From the NCBI GenBank assembly GCA_036389155.1, contig DASVQN010000020.1, positions 62,001 through 126,000 on the forward strand: DNA of 64,000 bases. Reading direction: 5' to 3'. Below, one piece after another: positions 32,084-40,227 of the stretch. Numbering within the stretch: the stretch's first letter is position 1; the number at the start of each line of letters is the position of its first letter. This stretch comes from CADCVT01 sp036389155 (lineage in GTDB: Bacteria > Actinomycetota > Thermoleophilia > Solirubrobacterales > Solirubrobacteraceae). Below the pieces are notes generated by a model. It searched no databases. It was not told the DNA's origin and worked only from the letters and a program-made list of their open reading frames with translations. Position numbers and translations under genes: made by a program.

Positions 32084-32740
32084 GGATTCACCGCCACGGG
32101 CCGCTCATGGGACCCGGTTCGCCGCCTGCTGGACGCGCAACGGTACCCGGACGTCGTCGCGCCGGAGCTCCGCGCCCCCTCGATCCCCGCCCAGGTGCAG
32201 GCGCTGCGCCAGAGCGAGCCGTACGCGCTCGCCGGCTACTCGATGGGCGGGCGGATCGCGCTGCACCTCGCGCTCGCGCAGCCCGAGCTCGTCACCAAGC
32301 TGGTCCTGATCTCCACGACGGCCGGGATCGAGGACGACGCGGAGCGGACGGCGCGACGCGAGGCCGACGAGCGGCTCGCGGACGAGATCGTGCGCGACGG
32401 GGTCGAGGCGTTCGCGCAGCGCTGGGGCGCGCAGCCGCTCTTCGCCGGCCAGCCCCTCGCGGTCGCGCAGGCGGCAAGGGCGGAGCGGCTGCGGTGGCGG
32501 TCCGACGAGCTCGCGGCCACCCTCCGCGCCCTCGGGACGGGAACGATGGAGCCCGTCTGGAACCGCCTGCACGAGCTCACGATGCCGACGGTGATCCTCG
32601 TCGGCGAGAGGGACGCGAAGTTCCGCGCGATCGGCGAGCGCCTCGCGGCGGGCCTGCCGCGCGGGGAGCTGCGCGTCGTCGAGGGAAGCGGGCACGCGCT
32701 GCACCTCGAGGCGCCCGCGGCCGTCGCCGCGGCGCTCTAG
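32063..32740 (+). CDS. menH: SHCHC synthase, alpha/beta hydrolase
   Basis: 225 residues. Removes pyruvate from the MenD product. Fold signature: LLLLHGFTATGRSW, nucleophile elbow GYSMGGRIAL (Ser about residue 56), acid in VGERDAKF, and the catalytic His in GSGHALHLEAP. The GTG at 32063 gives a normal N-terminus; GTG 32054 is also possible. It is divergent from menD with overlapping 5' ends and ends in a CTAG shared with menC. Position among men genes supports the MenH assignment over a generic hydrolase. Confidence 0.85.
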   Translation: MRLLLLHGFTATGRSWDPVRRLLDAQRYPDVVAPELRAPSIPAQVQALRQSEPYALAGYSMGGRIALHLALAQPELVTKLVLISTTAGIEDDAERTARREADERLADEIVRDGVEAFAQRWGAQPLFAGQPLAVAQAARAERLRWRSDELAATLRALGTGTMEPVWNRLHELTMPTVILVGERDAKFRAIGERLAAGLPRGELRVVEGSGHALHLEAPAAVAAAL

Positions 32741-33741
32741 CCCACGCCCAACCCCGGACCCGGCGGCACCGGGATGGCTCCGTCGACGACGTCGAGCTCC
32801 GGCGCGTCCACGTCCTCGAACAGTCCTAGCGTCGCCAGCCCGCAGGCCGGGAGCGGGGCGAGCGCCGCCGCCGCGTGGACCGCGGCCGCGATTCCCAGCG
32901 GGCCGTCGAAGGTCGAGGCGACGTACGGCTCGGCCCCGCTCGTCCGCACGAGCTGGGCCGACGCGAGCAGGCCCGAGATCCCGCCGCAGCGCGACAGCTT
33001 CAGGCAGACCGCGTCCGCCGCCGCGCTCATCAGCGCGCCGGCGACCGCGGCCGTCTCGTCCATCGCGATCCGTACGGGCACCGCGCGCCGCACGGCACGC
33101 AGCGCGTCCAGCCCGTGCACCGGCTCCTCCACCAGCTCCAGCCCGGCCGGCGACAGCGCCTCGATCGCCGCGACGGCCTCCTCCACCGACCACGCGCCGT
33201 TGGCGTCCAGCCGCAGATCGACCGCGGGGCCGGCCAAAGCGCGCACCGCCGCGACCCGCCCGGCGTCGTCCCCGACGCCCACCTTGACCTTGATGCACCC
33301 GTAGCCGGCGCGCGCGGCATCCGCGGCGGCCGAGGCGGCGCCTGCCCGGTCCTCCGCCGCGATCGTGAAGTTCACCGGCACCGACGCGGCGGCGCGGTCG
33401 GTGAGCATCGCCGCGATCGGGCGGCCCTCGCGGCGCCCCGCCCGATCCCACAGCGCGAGGTCCACCGCGGCCAGCGCCTGCGGGAGGTCGGCCGCCGCGC
33501 GGCAGCCGTCGAGGACCTCGACGCCCGACAGCTCCGCGGCGCGCTCCAGGACCGGCACGTAGGCCTCCAGCGCCTCGCGCACCCGCCGCAGCGGCACGCC
33601 GTCGTACGGCTCCAGGGGCGCCGCCTCGCCCCGCCCGCCGTCGATCTCCAGCTCGAGGATCGTCCGCTCCCGCAGCTCTCCGAACGCGGTCCGGACGGGG
33701 CGGCGAAACCGCAGCGTCCGCTCGACGATCCGGACCGGCAC
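32737..33741 (-). CDS. menC: o-Succinylbenzoate synthase
   Basis: Enolase-superfamily dehydratase, 334 residues. Expected acid/base and metal residues are in place: Lys151 and Lys153 (IKVKVG), Asp179 (LRLDANGAW), Glu205 (LVEEP), Asp228 (IAMDET) and Lys248 (CLKLSRCGG). Third gene of a minus-strand run menB-menA-menC, starting three bases after menA. Substrate specificity (o-succinylbenzoate versus other dipeptide/acid epimerase roles) is inferred from the men context. Confidence 0.9.
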   Translation of the reverse strand: MPVRIVERTLRFRRPVRTAFGELRERTILELEIDGGRGEAAPLEPYDGVPLRRVREALEAYVPVLERAAELSGVEVLDGCRAAADLPQALAAVDLALWDRAGRREGRPIAAMLTDRAAASVPVNFTIAAEDRAGAASAAADAARAGYGCIKVKVGVGDDAGRVAAVRALAGPAVDLRLDANGAWSVEEAVAAIEALSPAGLELVEEPVHGLDALRAVRRAVPVRIAMDETAAVAGALMSAAADAVCLKLSRCGGISGLLASAQLVRTSGAEPYVASTFDGPLGIAAAVHAAAALAPLPACGLATLGLFEDVDAPELDVVDGAIPVPPGPGLGVG

Positions 33742-33744
33742 GCG

Positions 33745-34614
33745 TCAGTCCAGCAGGATGCCGGCCGAGAGCAGCACGCAGAACACGAGCTGCAGCATGC
33801 CGGTCTGCGCGAGCGCGCGGTTGAGCGTCGGCCCGTCGCTGTGGGACTCCACGGTCTGGATGAGCCGCCACGCCAGCGGCGCGGCGAGCGCCGCGAGCAG
33901 CACCCACGGCCCGATGTCGAACACGAGCGGGATGAGCACCCCGAACGCCGCGGCGAGCATCGCGGCGTAGAGCGCGCGGGTCCGCTCGCGGCCGAGCCGC
34001 ACCGCCAGCGTCCGCTTCCCCGCGCGCCGGTCGGTCTCGAGGTCGCGCACGTTGTTGACGACGAGGATCGCCGCCGCGAGCAGGCCGACGGGGATGGCGA
34101 GGATGAACGCCTCCGTCGGCAGCGTCTCGGCCTGCACGTAGTAGGTGCCGGTCACCGCGACGATCCCGAAGAACGTGAAGACGAAGACCTCGCCGAGCCC
34201 CTCGTAGCCGTAGGGCCGCGGCCCGCCGGTGTAGAGGACGCCGGCCAGGATCGACGCCGCGCCGACCAGCAGCAGCTCCGGCCCGGCCACCGCGACGAGG
34301 TACATCCCGACGAGCACCGCGAGGCCGAACGTGATGTACGTCGCCACGAGGACCTGCCGCGGCGGCACGAGCCCGCCCGCCGTCACCCGGACCGGTCCGA
34401 GGCGGTCCTCGGTGTCCGCGCCCCGCCGCGCGTCGGAGTAGTCGTTGGACAGGTTGGTGCCGACCTGGATGAGGATCGCGCCGAACAGGGCCGCCAGGAA
34501 CGCGAGCGCCTTGAACTCGTCGTCGTGGATCGCGAGCGCGGTGCCGACGAGCACGGGCGCGATCGCCGCGGGCAGCGTCCGCGGGCGCGCGGCCATGAGC
34601 CAGATGCGCGTCAC
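33745..34614 (-). CDS. menA: 1,4-Dihydroxy-2-naphthoate polyprenyltransferase
   Basis: 289-residue UbiA-family integral membrane enzyme adding the isoprenoid chain. About eight or nine TM segments. The first Asp-rich motif is NLSNDYSDARRGADTED (about 60-76), the second is NNVRDLETDRRAGKRTL (about 187-203). GTG 34614 overlaps the menB stop as GTGA. An extended frame upstream is out of the conserved region. Confidence 0.93.
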   Translation of the reverse strand: MTRIWLMAARPRTLPAAIAPVLVGTALAIHDDEFKALAFLAALFGAILIQVGTNLSNDYSDARRGADTEDRLGPVRVTAGGLVPPRQVLVATYITFGLAVLVGMYLVAVAGPELLLVGAASILAGVLYTGGPRPYGYEGLGEVFVFTFFGIVAVTGTYYVQAETLPTEAFILAIPVGLLAAAILVVNNVRDLETDRRAGKRTLAVRLGRERTRALYAAMLAAAFGVLIPLVFDIGPWVLLAALAAPLAWRLIQTVESHSDGPTLNRALAQTGMLQLVFCVLLSAGILLD

Positions 34615-35441
34615 GGTCGCTTCGGGAACTGCGAGAAGTCCGGCTTGCGCTTGGCCTTGTAGGCCTCCCGCCCCTCGCGGGCCTCGTCGCTTGCGTAGAA
34701 GAGGAGGTTCGTGTCGTGCGCGAGCTGCTGGATCCCGGCCAGCCCGTCCTCGTCGGCGTTGAAGCTCGCCTTGAGCAGGCGCAGCGACAGCGGCGACATC
34801 GCGAGCATCTCGCGGCACCACTGCACCGTCTCCTCCTCCAGCCGGTCGAGCGGGACGACCGCGTTGACGAGCCCCCAGTCGAGCGCCTGCTGCGCGTCGT
34901 ACTGGCGGCAGAGGAACCAGATCTCCTTCGCGCGCTTCTGCCCGATCTGCCGGGCGAGCAGCGCGGCGCCGTAGCCGCCGTCGAAGGAGCCGACGCGCGG
35001 CCCGGTCTGCCCGAAGCGGGCGTTGTCGGCGGCGATCGTCAGGTCGCAGACGACGTGCAGGACGTGCCCGCCGCCCACCGCGTACCCCGCGACCATCGCG
35101 ACGATCGGCTTGGGGAGCCGTCGCATCTGCACGTGCAGGTCGGTCACGTGGAAGCGACCGACGGCGCCGCTGCCGGGCGCGGTCTCGTAGCCGGTGTCGC
35201 CGCGCACGCGCTGGTCGCCGCCGGAGCAGAAGGCGAGCGGGCCCTCGCCGGTGAGCACGATCACCCCGACCGTCGTGTCCTCCCGCGCCCTTTCGAGCGC
35301 GTCGGAGATCTCGATGATCGTCTGCGGCCGGAAGGCGTTGCGGACCTCCGGCCGGTTGATCGTGATCTTCGCGATGCCGTCACCGCTGAGCTCGTAGCGG
35401 ATGTCCTCGTACTCGGCGCCAGGCTGCCAATCGACTGTCAT
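34611..35441 (-). CDS. menB: 1,4-Dihydroxy-2-naphthoyl-CoA synthase
   Basis: 276-residue crotonase-fold enzyme that closes the second ring. Oxyanion-hole region LAFCSGGDQRVRG (bicarbonate/Asp-type site), VAGYAVGGGHVLHVVCDLTIAADNARFGQTGPRVGSFDGGYG, and the C-terminal RKPDFSQF typical of MenB. ATG 35441 is 27 bases from the divergent menE start. First gene of the menB-menA-menC run. Confidence 0.95.
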   Translation of the reverse strand: MTVDWQPGAEYEDIRYELSGDGIAKITINRPEVRNAFRPQTIIEISDALERAREDTTVGVIVLTGEGPLAFCSGGDQRVRGDTGYETAPGSGAVGRFHVTDLHVQMRRLPKPIVAMVAGYAVGGGHVLHVVCDLTIAADNARFGQTGPRVGSFDGGYGAALLARQIGQKRAKEIWFLCRQYDAQQALDWGLVNAVVPLDRLEEETVQWCREMLAMSPLSLRLLKASFNADEDGLAGIQQLAHDTNLLFYASDEAREGREAYKAKRKPDFSQFPKRP

Positions 35442-35455
35442 CAGGCCGGCAAGGC

Positions 35456-35461
35456 TACTTT
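35456..35461 (+). promoter_or_regulatory. Overlapping -10 boxes of divergent menE and menB
   Basis: TACTTT on the plus strand ends seven bases before the menE GTG. The same few bases read as TAGCCT on the minus strand (35457-35452), ten bases before the menB ATG. The two divergent men transcripts may therefore share one compact control site. Confidence 0.45.
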
Positions 35462-35468
35462 CAGGACC

Positions 35469-36566
35469 GTGATCGTCGACGCCTGGCTCCCGCGGGCGGC
35501 CGCAGCCCGGCCGGACCACCCGGCGATCAACGACATCACCTACGCCGAGCTGCTCGATCGCGCGCGCCGCGCTCCGATCGAGATCGAACCCGGCCTTTCC
35601 GCCGAGGAGACCGCGATCCGCGTGCACGCGCGCCTGCTGCGCGGAGGCGGGGAGGGGGAGACGCACGACCTCGACGCGACCGCGCTCGTCGTGACGACCT
35701 CCGGGACGACGAGCGAGCCAAAGGAGGTCGCGCTCACCTACGGCAACTGGCTGTGGAGCGCGCTCGGATCCGCGGTCGCGCTCGGGCACCCGCCGAGCGA
35801 GCGCTGGCTCTGCGCCCTTCCGCTGACCCACGTCGGCGGGCTGTCGATCCTCGTACGCAGCGTCATCGCGGGGACGACCGTCCTCCTCCACGAGCGCTGG
35901 AGCACCGACGCCGTCCTCCTGGGGCTCGACGACGCGACGATGGTCTCCCTCGTCCCGACCACGCTGCAGCGCCTCCTCGACGCGGGGCTGCGCGAGCCCC
36001 CGGCGCTGCGGTGGGCGCTCCTCGGCGGCGCGCCGATCCCGCCGCCGCTGCTCGCCCGGGCGCAGGAGGCGGGCGTTCCCGTCGCGCCGACCTACGGCCT
36101 GACCGAGGCGTGCTCGCAGGTCACGACGAACGGCGTTCCCCTCTTCTGCACGAAGGTCGACCTGGCGGAGGACGGCGAGATCCTGGTGCAGGGACCGACC
36201 GTCGCCGGCGGCGGCACGCTCCACACCGGCGACCTCGGGCGCTGGCAGGACGGCCGCCTCGAGATCGTCGGCCGCAAGTCCGACACGATCATCACGGGAG
36301 GGGAGAACGTCGCGCCCGCCGAGGTCGAGGCGATCCTCGAGGAGCACCCGGCCGTCAGGGAGGCCGCCGTGCACGCGCGGCCCGACCCGGAGTGGGGCGA
36401 GGCGGTCGTCGCGACCGTCGTGCTCGAATCCGAGGCGACGCCGCAGGAGCTACAGCAGCACGTTGCCGTGCGACTTGCGCCGTTCAAGGTGCCGAAGGAG
36501 GTCGCGCTCCGCACGCAGCCCCTTCCGCGAACAGCGTCGGGAAAGCTGCTGCGGCGCGAGCTCTGA
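35469..36566 (+). CDS. menE: o-Succinylbenzoate-CoA ligase
   Basis: Acyl-adenylate-forming enzyme, 365 residues, short for the family because the N-terminal part is reduced. P-loop TTSGTTSEPK (76-85), YGLTEACSQ, the A8 hinge GDLGRWQDG / IVGRKSDTIITGGENV, and the A10 lysine Lys359 in TASGKLL. GTG start at 35469 with a -10-like box upstream. It completes the set from chorismate to DHNA-CoA except for the thioesterase. Confidence 0.9.
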   Translation: MIVDAWLPRAAAARPDHPAINDITYAELLDRARRAPIEIEPGLSAEETAIRVHARLLRGGGEGETHDLDATALVVTTSGTTSEPKEVALTYGNWLWSALGSAVALGHPPSERWLCALPLTHVGGLSILVRSVIAGTTVLLHERWSTDAVLLGLDDATMVSLVPTTLQRLLDAGLREPPALRWALLGGAPIPPPLLARAQEAGVPVAPTYGLTEACSQVTTNGVPLFCTKVDLAEDGEILVQGPTVAGGGTLHTGDLGRWQDGRLEIVGRKSDTIITGGENVAPAEVEAILEEHPAVREAAVHARPDPEWGEAVVATVVLESEATPQELQQHVAVRLAPFKVPKEVALRTQPLPRTASGKLLRREL

Positions 36567-36696
36567 GGCGTCGCTGCGGGCCGCCGAGCGGCAGAGCGCG
36601 ACGACCATCGCCATCCCGGTGGACCAGCACGCCCCGAGCACGATCACGGTGGTCATGACCGCAGAAACGCGCGGCCACGTGCCAAAGTTGGTCGCG

Positions 36697-37257
36697 ATGA
36701 CCCCCAAGTTCTTTTACGACCTCAACTCGCCCTACGCGTACCTCGCCTCGCACCGCGTCGACGACGTGGTCGGAGGCGACGTCGAGTGGGTGCCGATCGC
36801 GTTCGGTCCGCTCCTCGTCCAGACGCAGCGCGTCCCGTGGTCGCTGAGGCCGGGCGAGCGCGAGGAGGGGATGCGCGAGTGCGAGCGCCGCGCCGCCGAG
36901 CGCGGCCTGCCGCCGATCCGCTGGCCGGAGGGCTGGCCGGCCGAGAGCTACAGCGTCAACGGCGCCCGCGCCGCCCTGGCCGCGAAGCGCATCGGGCGCG
37001 AGCGGCCCATGACGCTCGCGCTCTACGAGCAGGTCTTCGTCCACGGCGCCCGCCTGAATGACCCGGCCACGATCGAGAGCGCCGCCGCGGCGGCAGACGT
37101 GGACCGGATCGGCGAGCGGATCGCCGAGGTCAAGGACGAGCTGCGCTCGATCACCGACGACGCGATCGCCCGCGGCGTCGTCGGGATCCCGACGGTCGAG
37201 ATCGACGGGAGGCTCATCTGGGGCGACGATCGTCTCGAGGAGGCCGCGGCCGCATGA
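36697..37257 (+). CDS. DsbA-family/2-hydroxychromene-2-carboxylate isomerase-like protein
   Basis: 186 residues, thioredoxin fold. FYDLNSPYAYLASHRV at the N-terminus has SPY in place of the DsbA CxxC, as in HCCA isomerases, which use glutathione or similar thiols. The helical insertion (PPIRWPEGWPAESYSVNGARAALAAKRIG) and the C-terminal GVVGIPTVEIDGRLIWGDDRL with cis-Pro are typical. Function in this organism is unclear. ATG 36697 is chosen for the conserved start; the frame is open upstream. Overlaps the next gene (ATGA). Confidence 0.82.
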   Translation: MTPKFFYDLNSPYAYLASHRVDDVVGGDVEWVPIAFGPLLVQTQRVPWSLRPGEREEGMRECERRAAERGLPPIRWPEGWPAESYSVNGARAALAAKRIGRERPMTLALYEQVFVHGARLNDPATIESAAAAADVDRIGERIAEVKDELRSITDDAIARGVVGIPTVEIDGRLIWGDDRLEEAAAA

Positions 37258-38093
37258 CCGTCGACCCCGACGAGTTCCGCGCGACCAGCCGCGAGCGCTG
37301 GGAGCAGGCGGCGAAGGGGTGGGAGGAGCGCCGCGTCGCCCACCAGCGCGACGCCCAGCCCGTCTCGGTGTGGCTGGTCGAGCACGTCGAGCCTCAGCCC
37401 GGCTACCGGATCCTCGAGCTGGCCGCCGGCGTGGGGGACACGGGCCTGCTGGCGGCCGAGCTGGTCCAGCCGGGTGGGAGCGTCCTCATCACCGACGGCG
37501 CCCAGGCGATGGTGGAGGCGGCGAAGCGGCGGGCGGAGGAGCTCGGCATCGACAACGTCGAGGTCCGCCAGATGGAGGCCGAGTGGCTCGACCTGCCGGC
37601 GGCGTCGGTCGACGGCGTCGTGTGCCGCTGGGGCTACATGCTCCTCGCCGACCCCGGCGCCGCGCTGCGCGAGACCCGCCGGGTCCTCAGGCCCGGCGGC
37701 CGCGTCGCCCTCGCGGCGTGGACCGACTACGACGCCAACCCGTGGTTCACGATCGCCGGCCGCGCGCTCGGCGAGGCCCCGCCGGCCCCCGGCAACCCCG
37801 GGCCGTTCGCGTTCGCCGAGCCGGGGCACATCGAGGCGCTGCTCCAGGACGCCGGGTTCGACGAGATCCACGTCGAGGCCCTGGACTTCGCGATGCGGAT
37901 GGCCGACCGGGACGAGTACTTCGAGCACCAGAAGGCGATGTCCACGCGCCTGCGCGAGGCCCTGGCCGCGCTGACCCCGGCGCAGCACACGCGGGTGCGC
38001 GACGAGATCGACGTCCTGCTGACCGACTTCGTCCAGCCGGACGGATCGGTCGTCCTCCCGGCCCGCACGTGGGTCGCGAGGGCCCTCGCGTAG
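37254..38093 (+). CDS. Class I SAM-dependent methyltransferase
   Basis: 279 residues. Motif I LELAAGVGDTG (about 54-64), motif II LLITDGAQAMV-like, DGVVCRWGYMLLADP and post-motif LRPGGRVALAAW. Resembles the UbiE/MenG superfamily and lies near the men genes, so demethylmenaquinone methylation is possible, but the specific UbiE signatures are not clear enough. Coupled to the preceding gene by ATGA. The ilvC promoter box follows nine bases after its stop. Confidence 0.8.
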   Translation: MTVDPDEFRATSRERWEQAAKGWEERRVAHQRDAQPVSVWLVEHVEPQPGYRILELAAGVGDTGLLAAELVQPGGSVLITDGAQAMVEAAKRRAEELGIDNVEVRQMEAEWLDLPAASVDGVVCRWGYMLLADPGAALRETRRVLRPGGRVALAAWTDYDANPWFTIAGRALGEAPPAPGNPGPFAFAEPGHIEALLQDAGFDEIHVEALDFAMRMADRDEYFEHQKAMSTRLREALAALTPAQHTRVRDEIDVLLTDFVQPDGSVVLPARTWVARALA

Positions 38094-38101
38094 CGCCGTA
38101 C

Positions 38102-38107
38102 TAGTCT
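38102..38107 (+). promoter_or_regulatory. Candidate -10 box of ilvC (TAGTCT)
   Basis: TAGTCT ends eight bases before the ilvC ATG, the same spacing as at ilvB. Confidence 0.5.
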
Positions 38108-38115
38108 CGGCGCCC

Positions 38116-39105
38116 ATGTACTACGACGACGACGCGGACCTCTCGCTCCTCGAGGGCAAGACCGTGGCCATCATCGGCTACGGCTCCCAGGGGCATGCCC
38201 ACGCCCTGAACCTGCAGGACTCGGGCGTGAGCGTCGTCGTAGGCCTGCGCGAGGGCTCGAAGTCCGTCGAGGAGGCCAAGGGCCACGGCCTGCGAGTCGA
38301 GTCGATCGCGAACGCGGCCAGCGAGGGCGACCTGGTCATGCTCCTCGTCCCCGACGAGCTGCACCGCGAGGTCTGGGAGACCGAGGTGCGCGACGGGATC
38401 GCCGACGGCAACCTGCTCCTCTTCGGCCACGGCTTCTCGATCCACTACGACGAGGTCCAGCCGCCGCAGGGCGTCGACGTCGCGCTCGTCGCGCCCAAGG
38501 GCCCGGGCCACCTCGTCCGCCGCCAGTACACCGAGGGCTCCGGCGTCCCCGGCCTCGTCGCCGTCCAGCAGGACGCGACCGGCAACGCCAAGGCGCTCGC
38601 CCTCGCGTACGCGAAGGGCATCGGCTGCACCCGCGGCGGCGTCATCGAGACGACGTTCAAGGACGAGACGGAGACCGACCTCTTCGGCGAGCAGGCCGTG
38701 CTGTGCGGCGGCGCGTCCGAGCTCGTCCAGGCCGGGTTCGAGACGCTCGTCGAGGCCGGCTACGACCCGCAGATGGCGTACTTCGAGTGCCTCCACGAGC
38801 TCAAGCTCATCGTCGACCTGATGTACGAGAAGGGCCTGGCCGGCATGCGGTACTCGATCTCCAACACCGCCGAGTACGGCGACTACACCCGCGGCAAGCG
38901 CGTCATCACCGACGAGACGCGGGCGAACATGAAGCAGATCCTCACCGAGATCCAGTCCGGCGACTTCGCCCGCGAGTGGATCGCCGAGAACCGTGCCGGG
39001 CAGGAGAACTTCAGGCGCATGCGCGAAGAGCAGGCGCGCTCGCAGGTGGAGACGACGGGCAAGGAGCTGCGCGGCAAGATGGACTGGATCGAGACGGAGT
39101 TCTAG
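38116..39105 (+). CDS. ilvC: Ketol-acid reductoisomerase
   Basis: Class I (short) enzyme, 329 residues, second step of branched-chain amino-acid synthesis. NADPH loop IIGYGSQGHAHALNL (19-33), VAPKGPGHLVR, the Mg-binding KDETETDLFGEQAVLCGG and the C-terminal ECLHELKLIVDLMYEKG with acidic ligands. The enzyme acts after IlvBN, whose genes are 19 kb away. serC starts at the very next base. Confidence 0.96.
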   Translation: MYYDDDADLSLLEGKTVAIIGYGSQGHAHALNLQDSGVSVVVGLREGSKSVEEAKGHGLRVESIANAASEGDLVMLLVPDELHREVWETEVRDGIADGNLLLFGHGFSIHYDEVQPPQGVDVALVAPKGPGHLVRRQYTEGSGVPGLVAVQQDATGNAKALALAYAKGIGCTRGGVIETTFKDETETDLFGEQAVLCGGASELVQAGFETLVEAGYDPQMAYFECLHELKLIVDLMYEKGLAGMRYSISNTAEYGDYTRGKRVITDETRANMKQILTEIQSGDFAREWIAENRAGQENFRRMREEQARSQVETTGKELRGKMDWIETEF

Positions 39106-40227
39106 ATGGAGGCCACGACCGCGCTCGAGATCCCGCAGGACCTCAGGCCGCAGGACGGCCGCTTCGGCGCCGGCCCGTCGAAGGTGCGCCCCGAGCAGCT
39201 GCGCCACCTCGCCGACCAGGGCGCGTCGATCATGGGCACGTCGCATCGCCAGGCGCCGGTCAAGGCCGTCGTCGGGCGCGTGCGCGAGGGCCTGCGCGAG
39301 CTGTTCTCGCTGCCCGACGGCTACGAGGTCGCGCTCGGCAACGGCGGCACGACCGCGTTCTGGGACGCGCTCGCGTTCGGCATGGTGCGCGAGCGCTCGC
39401 TCCACCTCACGTACGGCGAGTTCTCGTCGAAGTTCGCGAAGGTCACCGCGGCGGCCCCGTTCCTGGCCGACCCGATCGTCGACTCGAGCGATCCCGGCGA
39501 CGCGCCGCGCCCGCGCGGCGACGAGAGCGTCGACGCCGTGTGCTGGGCGCACAACGAGACGTCGACCGGCGTGATGGTCCCGGTGGAGCGGCCGTCGGGC
39601 GAGGCGCTGGTGCTGATCGACGCCACCTCGGGCGCCGGCGGGCTGCCCGTCGACGTCGCCGACTCCGACGTCTACTACTTCGCCCCGCAGAAGTCGTTCG
39701 CCGCCGACGGTGGGCTGTGGCTCGCGCTGTTGTCGCCCGCGGCGATCGACCGCGTGGGGGAGATCGCGTCGACGGATCGCTGGATCCCCGACTTCCTCTC
39801 GATCGCCACGGCGCTCGACAACTCGCGCAAGGACCAGACCTACAACACCCCGGCGGTCGCGACCCTCCTGCTGCTGGCCGACCAGATCGACTGGATGCTG
39901 TCCAACGGGGGGCTCGAGTTCTGCGTCTCGCGCACGCGCGCGTCCTCCGACCACCTCTACGGCTGGGCGCAGGAGCGGCCGTTCGCGTCACCGTTCGTCG
40001 CCGACGCGGAGAAGCGCTCGCTCGTCATCGGCACGATCGACTTCGCCGAGGAGGTCGACGCCGCCGCGATCGCCGCCACGCTGCGCGCGAACGGGATCGT
40101 GGACGTCGAGCCCTACCGCAAGCTCGGGCGCAACCAGCTGCGCGTCGCGATGTTCCCCGCCGTCGAGCCCGACGACGTCCGGGCGCTGACCGCGTGCATC
40201 GACTGGGTCGTGGAGCGGCTGGCGTGA
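39106..40227 (+). CDS. serC: Phosphoserine aminotransferase
   Basis: PLP enzyme, 373 residues, of the actinobacterial type rather than the E. coli type. FGAGPSKVRPEQ near the N-terminus, LGNGGTTAFWDAL, and the PLP Lys in YYFAPQKSFAADGG (about 192-205). Converts phosphohydroxypyruvate to phosphoserine. Directly abuts ilvC and overlaps serA (GTGA), so ilvC-serC-serA are one operon; serine then feeds CysE. Confidence 0.93.
   Translation: MEATTALEIPQDLRPQDGRFGAGPSKVRPEQLRHLADQGASIMGTSHRQAPVKAVVGRVREGLRELFSLPDGYEVALGNGGTTAFWDALAFGMVRERSLHLTYGEFSSKFAKVTAAAPFLADPIVDSSDPGDAPRPRGDESVDAVCWAHNETSTGVMVPVERPSGEALVLIDATSGAGGLPVDVADSDVYYFAPQKSFAADGGLWLALLSPAAIDRVGEIASTDRWIPDFLSIATALDNSRKDQTYNTPAVATLLLLADQIDWMLSNGGLEFCVSRTRASSDHLYGWAQERPFASPFVADAEKRSLVIGTIDFAEEVDAAAIAATLRANGIVDVEPYRKLGRNQLRVAMFPAVEPDDVRALTACIDWVVERLA

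Noticed and set aside
28493..32740. A 1415-codon plus-strand frame across the alcohol dehydrogenase, TetR and menD
   Set aside because: Apart from its menH end the translation is low-complexity Arg/Ala shadow; real genes with catalytic motifs lie on the other strand or frame.
37254..38093. Calling the methyltransferase MenG/UbiE
   Set aside because: Only general SAM-binding motifs are clear; nearness to the men genes is not enough.
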